This document shows positions 11,816 to 24,322 of a stretch of 64,000 nucleotides of DNA, in pieces (position 1 is the stretch's first letter; every line of letters starts with the position of its first letter). This stretch comes from Progne subis subis (Eukaryota > Chordata > Aves > Passeriformes > Hirundinidae): the NCBI GenBank assembly GCA_022316685.1, contig JAKJHU010000183.1:248001-312000 (forward strand), in the 5' to 3' direction. The position numbers were made by a program, and so were the translations under genes. Under the pieces are notes generated by a model that did not search any database, was not told the DNA's origin, and saw nothing but the letters and a program-made list of their open reading frames with translations.

Positions 11816-12036
11816 ATTCTGGGGAGGGTTAAGATAGATTTTAGGAAAAGGTTCTTCCCACAGAGGGTGCTGGGCACTGCCCAGGCTCCCCAGGGAATGC
11901 CCCCGAGGCTGCCAGAGCTCCAGGAGCATTTGGACAGCGCTGCCAAGGACACACAGGGTGGGAGTGTAGGTGTCTGTGGGGTTAGACTTTTTGATCCTCG
12001 TGGATCCCTTCCAGCTCTGCAGATTCTGTGATCCCA
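11816..12036 (+). repeat. CR1 LINE 3' fragment, second subfamily
   Basis: A different subfamily: GGTTCTTCCCACAGAGGGTG, CTGGGCACTGCCCAGGCTCC, GCATTTGGACAGCGCTGCCA, and a tail of ATTCTGTGATCCCATG. The copies at 15172 (antisense), 19178, 22078 and 24245 share this type. Confidence 0.88.
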
Positions 12037-13656
12037 TGAACTATTTCCAATGCAGGCAGCATCCAAAGGTTCTGATCCTTTCCAGTGCAGAAAAGAGAAG
12101 TGAGGACACTTACTCAGCAACCCATTACACTCATGCTAACCCAGGAAAAAATCCTGGATGCAGCAGAGAGGGCAGCGAGAACAGAGGTAAAGGAAACTGA
12201 GGCTTGGAGCTCTCCCTGGACGCTGCTGGCAACAGGAACCATCCAGGATTTCACGAGTAAGCAGATGCCTTCTGGCCTTAGCAGCCTGAGCACATGGCAG
12301 AACTGGAAAGAGCAGAGGGGAAAAAAAAGGGGGATTTTTCATCAAGGAAAATAAATATGGAGACAAGGAAACAGAATGGTTAGCAAACAGATCAGGCTTT
12401 GGGTTTGATGGAGCGGTGGCTGTCGGGCTCCAAAGGCTTCCAGCCCCACCCCTTCCCTGTGCTCCATCAACCTTTCTGCTACACTCTCCATCTTTCAGGG
12501 TGGAAAACTCGTCCTTGGAAATACCACAACCAAGCCTGTAACAGCATAAAATCTGTGGCTCACCAGGGAAAAATCCTTTTGGCCTAACGTTTTAAGGATC
12601 ACAGACCAGCTGACTGTGCTTAGGAGCAGCCTGAACTCCAAGTCACCCTATGCCTGTTGAAGACAACAATGACATGTTTGAGTGCCACCCTCACTCTCAA
12701 AAAGGGAGGAGGACAAGTTTTCTCCTTGCTTTGCTCAGATTTCAAGCAGGCACATGTAAAAATTGAGTAAGTTTCTACACAAAGTTTGGACAAAAAAATT
12801 ACTGGCACCCAGAAATCAAAATCCTGTCCCAACATGCTAATTCAGAGTGCTTGAAACAAAACTGGAGATAGTGCTTGGTCAAAATCAAAATCATCAGTTC
12901 AACAATCCTGGAAGTACACAACAGCAATTAAACCAATCATGCAATTAAAACCAGTCACTTCCAGAGCGACCATATTCCAAACTTCAGCATTGGCTCTTCA
13001 CCTTCAAAAGAAACATACCCCCCAAAAGTACCAAGCACCAAAGGTTACTTTTAACTAAAGATAAGAAAGTTGAGTCATTAGTCAAAAAGACTGTTTTACT
13101 GTAAAATACTCAAACTAAGTATTTCTGTGGGAATTACTGCCCTTAAACTAGAGCCATGAAGAAGGAGGGCACTTTCTGCAGAGAACTCTGGATGGAGACC
13201 ACCAAATCCCAACCCAAAGGACAGCTCCCAGCACCTACCCTCAGAACCTCCTTTGACTCATCCTGATGATGGAAAGTAGTGGAAAGCTCCAACAGAGGAA
13301 AATGTCACCACTGCCACCAGAAAGGCACAATCCACCACTGCCTCGCACTCAAAAATTCCCTTTATTCTGGTTTTATGGCACATAAGGGGTTCGCACAAGC
13401 TGAAATGCTCCTGCAATGCATAATGGGTTTTCCTTACCACAATGGATCATTATTCTATGGCGATCTAATACAGTAACAGTAGATAATAGTAATATGGATT
13501 TGCTTTAGTAAAAGCATTTTAAATTGCATTAAACACAGTAACACAAGAACGGCACATTTTGAAAATGGGTATTTCTAATTCCTGGTGTGTAAAGGAGCAA
13601 CTCCCGTTTCCAAGCCAAGGAGAAGCAAGTCCATCTTAACACAAGGCCAATCCAAA

Positions 13657-13762
13657 ATCATGGAATTGCAGAAACGGTTGGAAAGGCCCTCCAAGATCAT
13701 CAAGTCCAACCATCAACAGCACCACCGCTAAGCCTCGACCCCAAGTGTGGCCTTAACACTGG
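13657..13762 (-). repeat. CR1 (Y-like subfamily) 3' end
   Basis: AAATCATGGAATTGCAG, CGGTTGGAAAGGCCCTCCAA, ATCATCAAGTCCAACCATCA and CCACCGCTAAGCC match the antisense Y-type CR1 terminus. Confidence 0.8.
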
Positions 13763-14000
13763 ACTTTATGTTCAAAATAATGTAACAAAGAGGAGAAAAG
13801 AAATTAAAAAGCGTTCTAATGAGTAATATTGTCTGTTCCTTTAGGGCCTAGAACTTTTACCCACAATGTGCAGCCTTCACAGGGGGCTAAACAGCACCAA
13901 ACCACCTCATGAGCTGCACTTCCATAAGTGGATTGCTTCAGGTCTGTCTGGAGACAGCCTTCATAGGGAATCTCAGGAGCTGCAACACCCAGGGGACTTC

Positions 14001-14045
14001 TGAGTCCCTGAGGATCCCTCTGAGTCCCTGAGGATCCCTCTGAGT
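14001..14045. repeat. 20-base tandem repeat, 2.25 copies
   Basis: The unit TGAGTCCCTGAGGATCCCTC occurs twice without change, followed by TGAGT. It disturbs the reading frames of the ORFs that cross it. Confidence 0.95.
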
Positions 14046-14127
14046 GAACACGATGGAATACTTTTTGTGTGTTACAAAAGAAAACAGATGTTCTAAAAAG
14101 TACTCGGCAGAGGTCTCCAGATGTAAT

Positions 14128-14226
14128 TGTGAGTAGGTGGTTTGGGCTGGGAGGGACATTAAAGCTCATCCAGTTCCAACCTCCCTGCCACAGGCAGGGA
14201 CACTTTCCACTAGGTCCAGGTTGCTC
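14128..14226 (-). repeat. CR1 LINE 3' end
   Basis: GGTTTGGGCTGGGAGGGACA, AAGCTCATCCAGTTCCAACC and CAGGCAGGGACACTTTCCAC are antisense CR1 terminal blocks. Confidence 0.82.
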
Positions 14227-15171
14227 ATTTCTGTGTCATTACGCTGAGTCTTGCTTCACCACTGCAAGTCAAAAAGCATAAATTAAGATACTTGGGTTTC
14301 CTCCTTAAGTTACTCCTTAAAGGCACCATTTAATCAGAAGTACTCAGGCAAAAAAGGGATGATTTTGAGTGTTGTTTTCAGGGTTTTTTCTTAATCTGGA
14401 GTTATTTCTCTCCCATTTCTCGCCTTAAAGCCATGCCTCCCATAGCTTTCTGTGTGCCCTGACCAAACTCCAGCTGGCACCTTCCAGAAAGCCATCAGAA
14501 TTCCTTCAGCACTTCTGCAGCCAAGAGGCCCCTGCTTATCATGGGAGGGGAAAACATTGCAAATATGATCAGCAAATGGAGGAGTGGGCTCCACATAATT
14601 AACCAGAATGTGCTGGTCACGGAGAACAGGAGGCTCAGTTTCTCATTCCCTAGAACCAGTGCACATTGTGAGGCTGAATATATTATCCTCCCTGGATGTT
14701 ATTTGAAAAAAGAAACCACGGTGACTACAAATTTTCTAAATAGCAAATAACTCTATCAGTTTTGGCTGCATCCTCCAGTGTTTTACACCAACAGCTACTT
14801 CTGGGTTGCCTTCCTCCAGCCACTGATGGAGAATCCATCCCCTGCCTTTTGCTGGCCAGAGGCAGCGCCGCGATGACACACCCATCAAGCCAGCAATCAA
14901 TGGCCTCCCCTAAAAAAATCAATCCTGGCCCACAGTTCAATCTCCCCCCGCCATCCCGACACCCAGCCAGCCAGGAATCGTTCTTCCCTTGTGCACCACG
15001 AGCAAAGAAGCAGCTGAAAACACTTGACATTTGTCAATCTGGATGAGATTCCCTCAACTCTGGGTAAGGGTGTTCACTCCTGGAATTGGAAATGCATCAA
15101 GGCAAAGCTAATCCCAGCATCACTGCACTGCTGTACAAGGACTCATCCAAACCGAAGCCTCTCACACAGCC

Positions 15172-15395
15172 AGAAAACATCCTGAAAGGAACCCACAAGG
15201 ATCACCCACTGCAGCTCCTGGCCCTGCACAGACAATCAACCACACACCTCAACAACCCCACCCAGTGCATCCCTGAGTGCTGTCCAAAGGCTCCTGGAGC
15301 TCTGGCAGCCTTGGGGCCATGCACATTCCCTGGGGAGCCTGGGCAGTGCCCAGCACCCTCTGGGATAGAACCTTCTCTAGATATCCAGCCTCACC
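15172..15395 (-). repeat. CR1 LINE 3' fragment, second subfamily
   Basis: Antisense counterpart of the 11816 type: CCACAAGGATCACCCA, GCTCCTGGAGCTCTGGCAGC and GCCTGGGCAGTGCCCAGCAC. The 106-codon ORF over it is not a gene. Confidence 0.82.
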
Positions 15396-16245
15396 CTGAG
15401 GTTTGATCTCTCTCTACTGCATGCTAAAAAGCCAGCGAGTAACACAAATAAATCCTCACTGCTTTCCCTCAAACTGCTCCTCGATACCCAAGGCATGTCC
15501 TTGGACAGGTTTTTTTGAACATCTTGTTCTCGAGCCAAAGTTTAAAATTCAATGTGCCCCTGCATCGCTGTCATCCTGTACTCCTGTCTGGCATACACGA
15601 GGTTTGACCTTTTCAGATTTACATTTACAGCGTCCACAGTCCTTGTGAGCTTTGCTACAGACAGGAAAAAAACCAGTTGAGAGGAATTTCTGGAATGGTG
15701 ACTGGACTGCTGATGTTTCCTAAGGCAAAACACATACTCCATCTATTCCAGCTTCCTAATACCCTGGTAAACAAGAGAAAATTGATTGACAAAAGAACCC
15801 TAACTAGCTGGAATCTTCTGGAAGATGGAAAACAGGCTTCCAGGGCTGCCCACACAAGTGAAGAAGCTTTGGCAGTCGCTGTTCAAGGGTAGCACAAACA
15901 ATGCTCCAAACGAAGAATTGCAGTAGAGAAAAAAAATGCAGCCCAGCAGCTGGACTTCCAACTGAAGGAAGGAAAACCAGGCACTTCCAAAAGTGTCCCA
16001 CCACATATCCAGCCTCACACCTCTCCCTTTCCTTTGTGCTGCAGATGCCGTGCTTGTTTTCCTGATATCCTTGATTTATGTGAATCCCTTCCACCCAGCT
16101 GTCTCAGCACCGCACAGAGCCTCAGTGTGTTCCCAGGCTGTGGGAACCCCAGCCTGGAGCAGATCTTCTCCTCCTATCCAGCCCCCAGAGGGAGGCAGAC
16201 ACACTTCTCCTAACACATCCACAAACCTCAAAGCGCTGGATTTTC

Positions 16246-16515
16246 CCAAGGCTTGCAGTGACAGGACACAAGGAATGGCTTCTCGCTGCCAGGGGAAAGG
16301 GAGAGATGGGATATTGGGAAGGAATTGCTCCCTCTGAGGGCAGTGAGGCCCTGGCACAAGGTGCCCAGAGCAGCTGTGGCTGCCCCTGGATCCCTAGAAG
16401 TGTCCAAAGCCAGGTTGGATGGGGCTTGGAACAACCTCGGATAGTGGAAGGCAGTGGAACTGGGTGAGTTTTAAGGTTCCTCCCAACCCAAACCATTTCA
16501 TGATTCCATGATTTG
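16246..16515 (+). repeat. CR1 LINE 3' fragment with tail
   Basis: GACAGGACACAAGGAATGGC, GGTGCCCAGAGCAGCTGTGG, CTGCCCCTGGATCCCTAGAA and TTGGATGGGGCTTGGAACAA, ending CATGATTCCATGATT. Confidence 0.92.
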
Positions 16516-16859
16516 CCAGCACTCCCATCCTATGAGACCATACGAGTAGAGAAACAGGCTCTTGGATAAAGATCATCAGCCCTGGGTAACAACGGTCCTC
16601 TTCAGTCATTTGTATTCCTGGGCTTGGCTTATGAAGGTATCACCAGCTTTGGCTTCCTCAGCCCTAAATGTCCTTCAGTGCTACAGAACATCCATGCCCA
16701 AATTACCCCTTCTGATGTATCTCATTTTCCAACATGGAAAATAACAGGCATGAAGAGGAAAGGCTGAGTTCAAGAAATGGCAGCATTCCCCAAGCCACCT
16801 TTACTAGGCTCCCTACCCCAGACCTGTCACCCCTGCCAGTCACTGGTCTCTTACCAAAT

Positions 16860-16985
16860 TGTGGAATCATTAAAGCTGGAAAAAATCTCTAAGACCAAGC
16901 CCAACCGTTCCCCCAGCACTGCCAACTCCACCACTAAACCACATCCCCAAGTGCCACATGCCCACTCTGGAATAACTTTGCCTCA
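16860..16985 (-). repeat. CR1 (Y-like subfamily) 3' fragment
   Basis: GTGGAATCATTAAAGCTGG, AAATCTCTAAGACCAAGCCC and CACTAAACCACATCCCCAAG, then TGCCACATG, match the antisense Y-type 3' region. Confidence 0.82.
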
Positions 16986-17670
16986 AAAGAAATTCATCTG
17001 CCACTTATAATGAATGGGTGAGATCCAAAATATTTTATATTTAATCACCTGTTGATATTTTCAGCACAAAACATCAATGCACTTGTACAACACTGCTACA
17101 GATCAGAAGCATCTGGCTCTGCTTTTAGCAATTTTATTTCCTAGAATACTCCTACTATGCACACTCCATCCATCTTGTCCACCATCAATAAAATCCACTG
17201 ATCAGTGTCAGCCACCAAAACCTAGCAGAAAGGCAAAGAGAGGATAAGGAATTGAGAGCTGACTGCAAAGGAGGCAGCTCCTGGGACAGAAGACTTGGGA
17301 TTACTGTGAGAAGGGAGATGGGCAGCACAAACCCCAGGGAAGGTGAAAAAAAGTAAGAAAATAGGACACAGCTGGTTAAAACAACACCTTCCTAGTCCTG
17401 CTTGGGGTCAAGAGCTGGATTTCAGTTTTTCTCGGGAAGCTCTGCCTGTGAAAGGGAGACAGTACACATAAGCTTTTGAGCAAAGCAGCCAAAGAAGTAA
17501 GAGCCATCAGCAGAGCCTTGTCCTACCAAAGGGGGGATAACACAGGGACTAGCTGCTCCGATTCCCCCCTGCCATTCCAAAAACCAGGCAGCAGAACAGG
17601 CCATGGGGGTTTCCCTGGCGGTTTGGGATATGCTGTGCACACAGTTCTCTCAATCTGGTGCCATGTCCTG

Positions 17671-17695
17671 AAAAAAAAAAAAAAAAAAAAAAAAA
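17671..17695. repeat. A25 homopolymer
   Basis: 25 consecutive A after CATGTCCTG. No LINE or SINE body is adjacent. Confidence 0.95.
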
Positions 17696-18169
17696 CCACA
17701 GCAGGAAGAAGCAGCAGCACCTTGAAGTCTTGGCTAATTTTTTCACCCCAGGAAATTAAAAACTGTAGTGTGCCAAGAAGAGAACAAAGTATCAACAGGC
17801 TGCCAGGTTACTGTACTGCTTCTTAAATCATGATTACCACCACAAATTCCATCATCTGGGGCTAAGTGGACTCCAAAGAGATGTGTGGGACTAGAGACAG
17901 TTTGAATTATTCCCTCCACGCTTGGAAGGACATGTAGAAGAGAGGGGAGTTCCGGGTGGCTTTTCTGAGTTTGGTGTCCTGCAGCCTGGTCTCTCCTTGA
18001 TTCACTTCATTTCCACTCCAACAAACCCTGACTGTTCATGGGTAGGATGGACTTTGCAGGACATGAAGTTGTGACCACGCAGGCAGCTCCATGGCCACCA
18101 GCCCTGCACTGCGCCTCAGCTAATGGGAGAAGGGCAGAGCAAAAAAGGCACCAGGATGAGGGCACAGGA

Positions 18170-18612
18170 ACGGGGGTTTTCAGAACAGGACCCAAACCAA
18201 ACCCCCAAGTGCCACATCCACACCCTTTGTCACTTCCAGGCATGGTGACTCCACCACTGCCCTGGGTCTAATGCCTGATCACCCTTTCAGGGAAGAAATT
18301 TCTCCTAATATCCAAGATCCCAAACCTCCCCAGGCCCAGCCTAAGGCCATTTCCTCTCCTCCTGTGCCTGTTCCCTGGGAGCAGAGCCCAACCACACCCA
18401 CCCCCGTCAGGGAGCTGTGCAGAGCCACAGGGTCCCCCCTGAGCCTCCTTTTCTCCAGGCTGAGCCCCTTTCCCAGCTCCCCCAGCCTCTCCTGGGGCTC
18501 CAGCCCCTTCCCAGCTCTCTTCCCTGCCCTGGACATGCTCCAGCTCCTCAATGTCTCTCTTGTCACAAGGGGTTCAGAAGTGACCTCAGGACCTGAGTGT
18601 GGCTCCTGGAGA
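18170..18612 (-). repeat. CR1 (Y-like subfamily) long fragment
   Basis: Longest CR1 piece seen (about 440 bases). It has AAGTGCCACATCCACACC, TGGTGACTCCACCACTGCCC, TTTCAGGGAAGAAATTTCTC, AGGCCATTTCCTCTCCTCCT and CTTTTCTCCAGGCTGAGCCC, continuing to CAATGTCTCTCTTGTCACAA. The terminal octamer end is missing, so it is cut at both ends. A 131-codon ORF here is repeat read-through. Confidence 0.88.
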
Positions 18613-18794
18613 GGGGGAGCTGAGCCAGCTCCCACTCGGGGCGGCACCTTGGGCCAGGTTCCCTAAACACACATCAAAAACCATGAGCAAAACCACCTGA
18701 GACAAAGCTGGTTTTACTCTGTGGGCACTATTAGAAACACAAGCTGGTGGGTTCTATTCTGCATGCCCAAAATTATCATCTCCACACCCTCACA

Positions 18795-18925
18795 GGTGCT
18801 CATCAAAACCTGTCCTCCTTCATCTTAAGGCCAATCCCCCTCATCCCATCACTCCAGCTTTGTGAAAAGTCCCTCTCCAGCTTTCTTGTAAGATTCCTTC
18901 CCTTGATCATCTTGCTCCTGCATCT
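18795..18925 (-). repeat. CR1 internal 3' fragment
   Basis: CTTCATCTTAAGGCCAATCC, CACTCCAGCTTTGTGAAAAG and TCCCTCTCCAGCTTTCTTGT resemble the antisense CR1 part upstream of the terminal 200 bases. It sits about 180 bases from the copy at 18170 but is from another subfamily. Confidence 0.65.
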
Positions 18926-19177
18926 CATTTCTGCCTCTGCAATAAGTTTTTGATTGAATCAAAACAGCTGTGCCTGCAGACCAGCAAGATTATTAATTAA
19001 AACAAAATAATAATAAACAACTCCCCTCCACATAATCTAATACAATCCAATACAAATTAAAACCCATATTTTGAAGTACCAGGAACAAGAGCCTTTGCAG
19101 AGATTCTCAGAAATAAACCATTTTCATTTCAAGTCAAAATCCCAGCTGGAAATTCTAGTCATACATACATTTTCCAG

Positions 19178-19304
19178 AGTTCAAGGAGCGTTTGGAAAAC
19201 ACTCTCAGGCACAGGGTAGGATTGTTGGGGTGTCCTGTGCAGGGCTAGGAGCCAGACCGGATGATCCTTGTGGCTCCTTCCAACTCAGGAGATCATGAGA
19301 TTTT
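19178..19304 (+). repeat. CR1 LINE 3' end, second subfamily
   Basis: GAGCGTTTGGAAAACACTCT, GTGTCCTGTGCAGGGCTAGG and GATGATCCTTGTGGCTCCTT then CCAACTCAGGAGATCATGAG follow the sense order of the 11816-type CR1. Confidence 0.8.
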
Positions 19305-19849
19305 ATCATTTGATTTTTCACTAGGTTTCGTCTGTCTAATCCCTGGGAAGAGCAAGGAGCCAGGCTCCAGCCTGCCCTCCAAGAGCACTCCAGCAGCTCT
19401 GCTGCCAAGGGGTAAAAGGGTTCTTGAAGCATCTGCAGTTCTCAAATCAAAGGGAACATCACTCACTAAAGCAGCATAAAACAGAAGGCGCTGGCCTATG
19501 GATTCTGTGTTAATATTGACAGGTTGGAGCTCAGAAGTAGCACTTAGAAGAGTGAAAGAATAAAGAAAAACCCAACATGAAGACTTTTTGTTGTGAAGCG
19601 CTTAAAAAAGTTAAGGAGCAAATCAAGGACTCAGAAAATGGTGAAAAAAGGCAGGAAGATCCCCAGAAAACTTCCAAGCATAGTCCTAAGTTCCAGAATG
19701 ACAGCATCCTGGAGTATTTAACAATTTCCACTTAAGTCAAGCTAATACAAAGATTTAACTTTAATTTCCACTGAATTACTGCCAAAAGCTTTCCTTTAGT
19801 CGAGGATGGAAAAAGCATTCTCCCCTCCCAATTTTTCAGCTTTTTCAGG

Positions 19850-20098
19850 ACACACAGCAAGGAAAGGAGATTTTCACAAGGGCACAGAGTGACAGGACAA
19901 GGGAGAATGGCCTCAAGCTGGAGGAGGGCAGGATCAAATGGGATTTTGGGAAGGAGTTCCTCCCTGTGAGGGGGGGCAGGCCCTGGCACAGGGTGCCCAG
20001 AGAAGCTCTGGCTGCCCCTGGACCCCTGGCAGTGTCCAAGGCCAAACTGAACACTGGGGCTTGGAGCAGCCTGGGATAGTGGAAGGTGTCCCTGCCTT
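19850..20098 (+). repeat. CR1 LINE 3' fragment
   Basis: GAGTGACAGGACAAGGGAGA, TTTTGGGAAGGAGTTCCTCC, GGTGCCCAGAGAAGCTCTGG and GCAGCCTGGGATAGTGGAAG. The match ends about 20100, before the octamer tail. Confidence 0.9.
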
Positions 20099-20671
20099 TT
20101 TGTGACAGGTGCCCTTTTCCTCACTCCTGAGGCTCAACTGCAGCCACCCCCAGTTTCGAAACGCAGTTGTTCATAAACCAGAGGTCAACAGGGGCTTCAA
20201 AACAATGCAGTCCCTGCAGCTGTGACAGCTGAGCTTTACAGCTCCGGTAACCTCTGGGCAGCAACAGCATCTGCCTGGGCAGGTCCCCAGCCCCCCTGTG
20301 GCTTTTGGCTGCATTCTGGAGGTTTGGGGAGCCTGGAAAAGCAGTGTTAGGTGGCCAAGGATCTATGCAAACGCTAGGGGATTAAGCAGCCGCTTTTCCT
20401 GCATGACAAGGTGAGTTAGACGATGCTAGAAATCCACCTGGGTGCTTCACTAAACGATTAGAACTTGTTGAATAACGCACAAACCCGAGCGGAACTTCTG
20501 CCCTAGGGATCCACCTGACTCCAGAGGGCTTTCCTGTCCTGTCTCCCACCCCAGCCAGGCAGAGGAAGGGCAGCTCCCTGAGGGGCTCCTAAACACCTCT
20601 GACACACCTTTAAACAGGGACAAGGATTAGTACAAAATTTTCCATGCAGAGAAAAGACCTATTTGATAGAA

Positions 20672-20832
20672 GCATAGAATCAAAAAAAAAGCCCTCTGTG
20701 ATCATCGAATCCAACTGTTCCCACCACTAAATCATGTCCCCAGGTGCCACATCCTCTTGTCTTTTAAATCCCTCCAGGGACGGGGACTCTGCTGCTGCCC
20801 TGTGGACAGCCTGTGCCAGGGACTGCCTCCGA
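20672..20832 (-). repeat. CR1 (Y-like subfamily) 3' fragment
   Basis: AGCATAGAATCAAAAAAAAA, TGATCATCGAATCCAACTGT, CACTAAATCATGTCCCCAGG and CCAGGGACGGGGACTCTGCT are the Y-type antisense order. An internal A9 run replaces part of the usual sequence. Confidence 0.8.
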
Positions 20833-21044
20833 GGAGCAAAACCAGCTGGGAACAAGATCCCCAAGTGTGGAGAACGAGGCAGGCAGGCCTGTGAGTGTTC
20901 ATTTCCATGGGGAAACTCTGAGGTTGTCCAAAACCTGCCAAAATTAACCATCAGAGAGTCCAGAGCAGGAAAAGATGGGTGGAAGGGAAAAACCCTGCAT
21001 GCTCTCTAGTGTTTTATCAACACTTACTGGTTTATTTTAAAATC

Positions 21045-21280
21045 TGGGTGGAACACGGGGAATTAATAGACCACCATATGCCCATGTGATGCATCTGCTA
21101 CAGTGATTTATTCTTATAGTTCTTTTATTACCTTCTTTGGGAACTGAATGAGAGAAGGATCAGCATCCTGACACTTAGAAATTAGCTCGTTTTCAATAAT
21201 GTCAGCAGGAAAGCAGGAATTAATCCTCTAATTTCAGCCTGAAAAATAGTGAGAGCAAGCCCAACAAAGAAAATAAAAAT
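21045..21280. promoter_or_regulatory. Candidate conserved non-coding block
   Basis: An AT-rich, repeat-free island between GC-richer sequence: GATTTATTCTTATAGTTC, AAATTAGCTCG and GGAATTAATCCTCTAATTTC. Composition only. Confidence 0.2.
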
Positions 21281-22077
21281 AAAAATTGTTCCTGTGTTTG
21301 TAAGAGGAGGGGGGGCAAAAAAAAGGTGCTTAGAACAGCAGTGGCCTTATTATGCTGGCAAGGCTACAGTCCATGAGATCAATGTTTTGATGAGCACAAG
21401 AACTTGTGCCAGAGGGGGACGGGAGGCAGAAGAGACTTCAATGGGCTGAAAGCATGGAGAGAGGAAGAGGCAGGGAAGTGGTCTGGGAATGAACTGGATC
21501 AGGGGTGCATTTAGGACAAGGGAGAGCAGGGAATACCTGGACAGGGACGTGGGAGCAAGGCAGGACCTCAGCTACCAGCTCTGAAGGCTGGAAGCAAAGA
21601 TGAGAGGAGAGAATGTGGTCACACTCACCTACAAGTGAAAGGAGGAAACTCAAGCGGTGGAAAAGGAAGGAGAAGGATTTCCAGTGGACTTTGCATGCAA
21701 CAAGAGAAGCACCATCTACCCAAGCCAGCTCCCACCAGGTGGGCTCAAAGGGAACCCACAAAACCTCAGCCAGCTCCTGGGAATGCTCTGTATCCAGCTT
21801 GGAGACCTCTCTAAAGTAGCAGAGATTTGTAGTGAAGAGCAGATAAGACTCTGTGAGGTTTGGCTGGTTTTGGGGTTTTTAGCAGCTCTCCAAAAGCCTT
21901 CCTCCACAGCAGCAGCAGCATCAAGTGTCTCATCCCAGGGCTGAGTTTGCCAATAGGACTTATTCCCAGGCTTGCAATCCCCCTCGAGCTGGGAGCTGCA
22001 TTTCGGTGCTGCTTTTGCGTGGCTCGTGATCCCATAGCAGTCATAGTTTCTATGTCAGAGAAAGAGGATTCGGTAAC

Positions 22078-22203
22078 AATCACAGGATTTATTGAGTTGG
22101 AAGACACCCACAAGGATCATCCAATCTGGCACCTGACCCTGCACAGGACAACCCCAAGAATTCCACCCTATGCCTGAGAGTGTTATCCAAATGCTCCTGG
22201 AGA
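22078..22203 (-). repeat. CR1 LINE 3' end, second subfamily
   Basis: ATCACAGGATTTATTGAGTT, GAAGACACCCACAAGGATCA, CACCTGACCCTGCACAGGAC and TTATCCAAATGCTCCTGGAG are the antisense of the 11816 type. Confidence 0.78.
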
Positions 22204-22455
22204 AATTTCAATTCGATTGAAATTCTTACTAAGAAAAAATAAGAAACCGAAACCCACAAGTAATGAAATGCAAAGATAAACCTGCATCCCTTCACGCAAA
22301 AACACTCATCGCAGCAACCTCGGGCAGAAAACCTGTGCTTCCGCACCGAAACCTCATGCATCAGCCTCTCGAAGCCCAAATGTGGGAATGCCAATATGAA
22401 TTTCTACAGCCAGTATCCAGCAGGAGAGGGCTGGAAGGGAAAGAACAGCAAGTCC

Positions 22456-22644
22456 CCGGCTCTCTCTTAGAGCACAGGCTCTGTCCCCGGAGCTGCCGGA
22501 GAGGAGCCGCTGGAAGCGGCGCTCGCCCCAGCCTGGTGTTCCAAACTCCAAACAAAGGCGCCCTTAAATGTGGTTTGATTGACGCAAATCAGGAGCCGAG
22601 CGGGTGATTCATCGCTGTCAGAGAGCGGCACTTGCACAAAACCA
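22456..22644. promoter_or_regulatory. Intronic CpG-enriched block
   Basis: About 15 CpG in 190 bases, then TTTGATTGACGCAAATC, a homeodomain-like AT core next to CpG. No exon is seen. Confidence 0.22.
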
Positions 22645-23208
22645 GCACGGGGACGAACTCACTGATGTGCTCTGACACTCAGCACTGCGGGGCTGCACTC
22701 AAACCAGGCCCCTCAACAGAAGGGAGGGGTTATTCCCCCTCTTTCCCTCCCCTCACCAAGGCATTCTGGATTTTCCCAGGTCGTAATAAATCTTCGGACA
22801 CAAATGCAGCTCACCGTACCTCCCCACAGCTCCGCAGCAAAGATTAGTGTGTCAAATAAAGTAAAGGCGTAATCCCAGCAGAGCTGAGGGATAACCCATG
22901 GCCACACCCCACCCAATTCCTGCAGTTCGACCAACGTGCTCTGACCTTTCCATGCCCAACCCCAGCCTACTCCCTCTCTCTCCACAGTAAAGACACTTTC
23001 CCTCCTCTTTTCCTATCCCCCGAGCTTCTCAGGAGTGGGGCCAGGCTGGTTTGGGGCTGGCACACAAATGTTTTCGCCCATTTCATAAGGCGGCCTTCGG
23101 AAAGAGCCCAGAGCTGCGACTCTTGTGCCAACCCTGAACTGGTCCCATTTCCTTGCATTTCATGAAGCTCTGCACAAGGTAGCCACGGGCGTGGATAAAG
23201 CTGGGATC

Positions 23209-23272
23209 ACAGAATGGGTCAGGCTGGAAAGCAGGATCATCCTGGAGCACACTGCACAAGGATCGTTCCATA
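23209..23272 (-). repeat. CR1 LINE 3' end, short
   Basis: TCACAGAATGGGTCAGGCTG, AAAGCAGGATCATCCTGGAG and CACACTGCACAAGGATC match an antisense CR1 terminal variant, with an internal deletion after the first block. Confidence 0.6.
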
Positions 23273-24244
23273 CTCTATGACTATCAGTCCAACATACCTA
23301 AAAGATTTACAAATTTGAGAGAAACAGCACAAATCACAAACACCTAGTTCTCCTAGCTGGAAATTGGAGGAAGAGCTGCTGGGCCACAGGAGGATGCCTG
23401 CCACCAGCAGCAGGCTGGGGCTGTGCTGCTGCACCACACACAAAGAGAGCAAACAAACTTCTACCATAATTAACTCATGAAAATGACACCATTATGTTCC
23501 TGCAAACAATTAGGAGACAAAAGAGAATGTACAAAGATCCTGCCAACACCACAAAATAAACTGAAGACATTGTCTCATACTAATTTTCTCATAAACCATT
23601 TCAAGACAAACGTGACTGTAGGTAAGACAATTCCAACAGCTATGACTTTTGAGGTCACTCTTCAGTCCAAGGAGCACCTTGGCGTGGAAAAACAGATTTC
23701 AGCGGATGAGGCATGAAAAAGGCTGTCAAGATCTGCACAGCAGCTCGCACCAAACCTCTGCTCCTCAGCCTTCAGTTTTGCTAGCACAGCAATCCGGGCC
23801 AAAGCCTCTGGATCTTGAGCTGGCTTTGCTAGAACAAGCATATGTTTGCACCTGAGCTTCCCAAAGAGCTGCCCTGATCCACGCATCATCACTCACAGCC
23901 CTCTGGCTCCTGGGAAATCCAGCACCACCTGGATGTCCCAGCCCCTCACCTCTCATCCCAGAGGGAATCTGGGCCCAGCTGCCCCGCAGTGACCCAGGGA
24001 AAGCAGCTCCGTTTGGATTGAGCAATGGAAGGGTCCTCCCTCCCAGTTCCACAGGGTTCATCTCCACCCACCTCTGCCTTATGGTTAGCTGGAGATAAAC
24101 CCTAAGCCAAGATGGCAGCAGCACCCAGGCTCCTGGGAGAAAAGAGACTCCAAGCAGAGAGTACCAGAGACAGGGTACATCAACATCTCTGCTCAGTGCA
24201 CTCCAGACAGGCACCTCCTGGAACATGGTACCGACACCGTGCTC

Positions 24245-24322
24245 TGCTTTGTGTGTCAGGGCTTGGGCTGGGGGATCCTTGTGGGTCCTTCCCAGCTCTG
24301 GAGATTCCATGGTTCTGTGAAA
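24245..24322 (+). repeat. CR1 LINE 3' end, second subfamily
   Basis: CAGGGCTTGGGCTGGGGGAT, CCTTGTGGGTCCTTCCCAGC and TCTGGAGATTCCATGGTTCT form the last 75 bases of the sense CR1 terminus. Confidence 0.75.

Noticed and set aside
18170..18666. Opposed 131- and 122-codon ORFs looking like a Pro-rich protein
   Set aside because: The sequence is a Y-like CR1 fragment.
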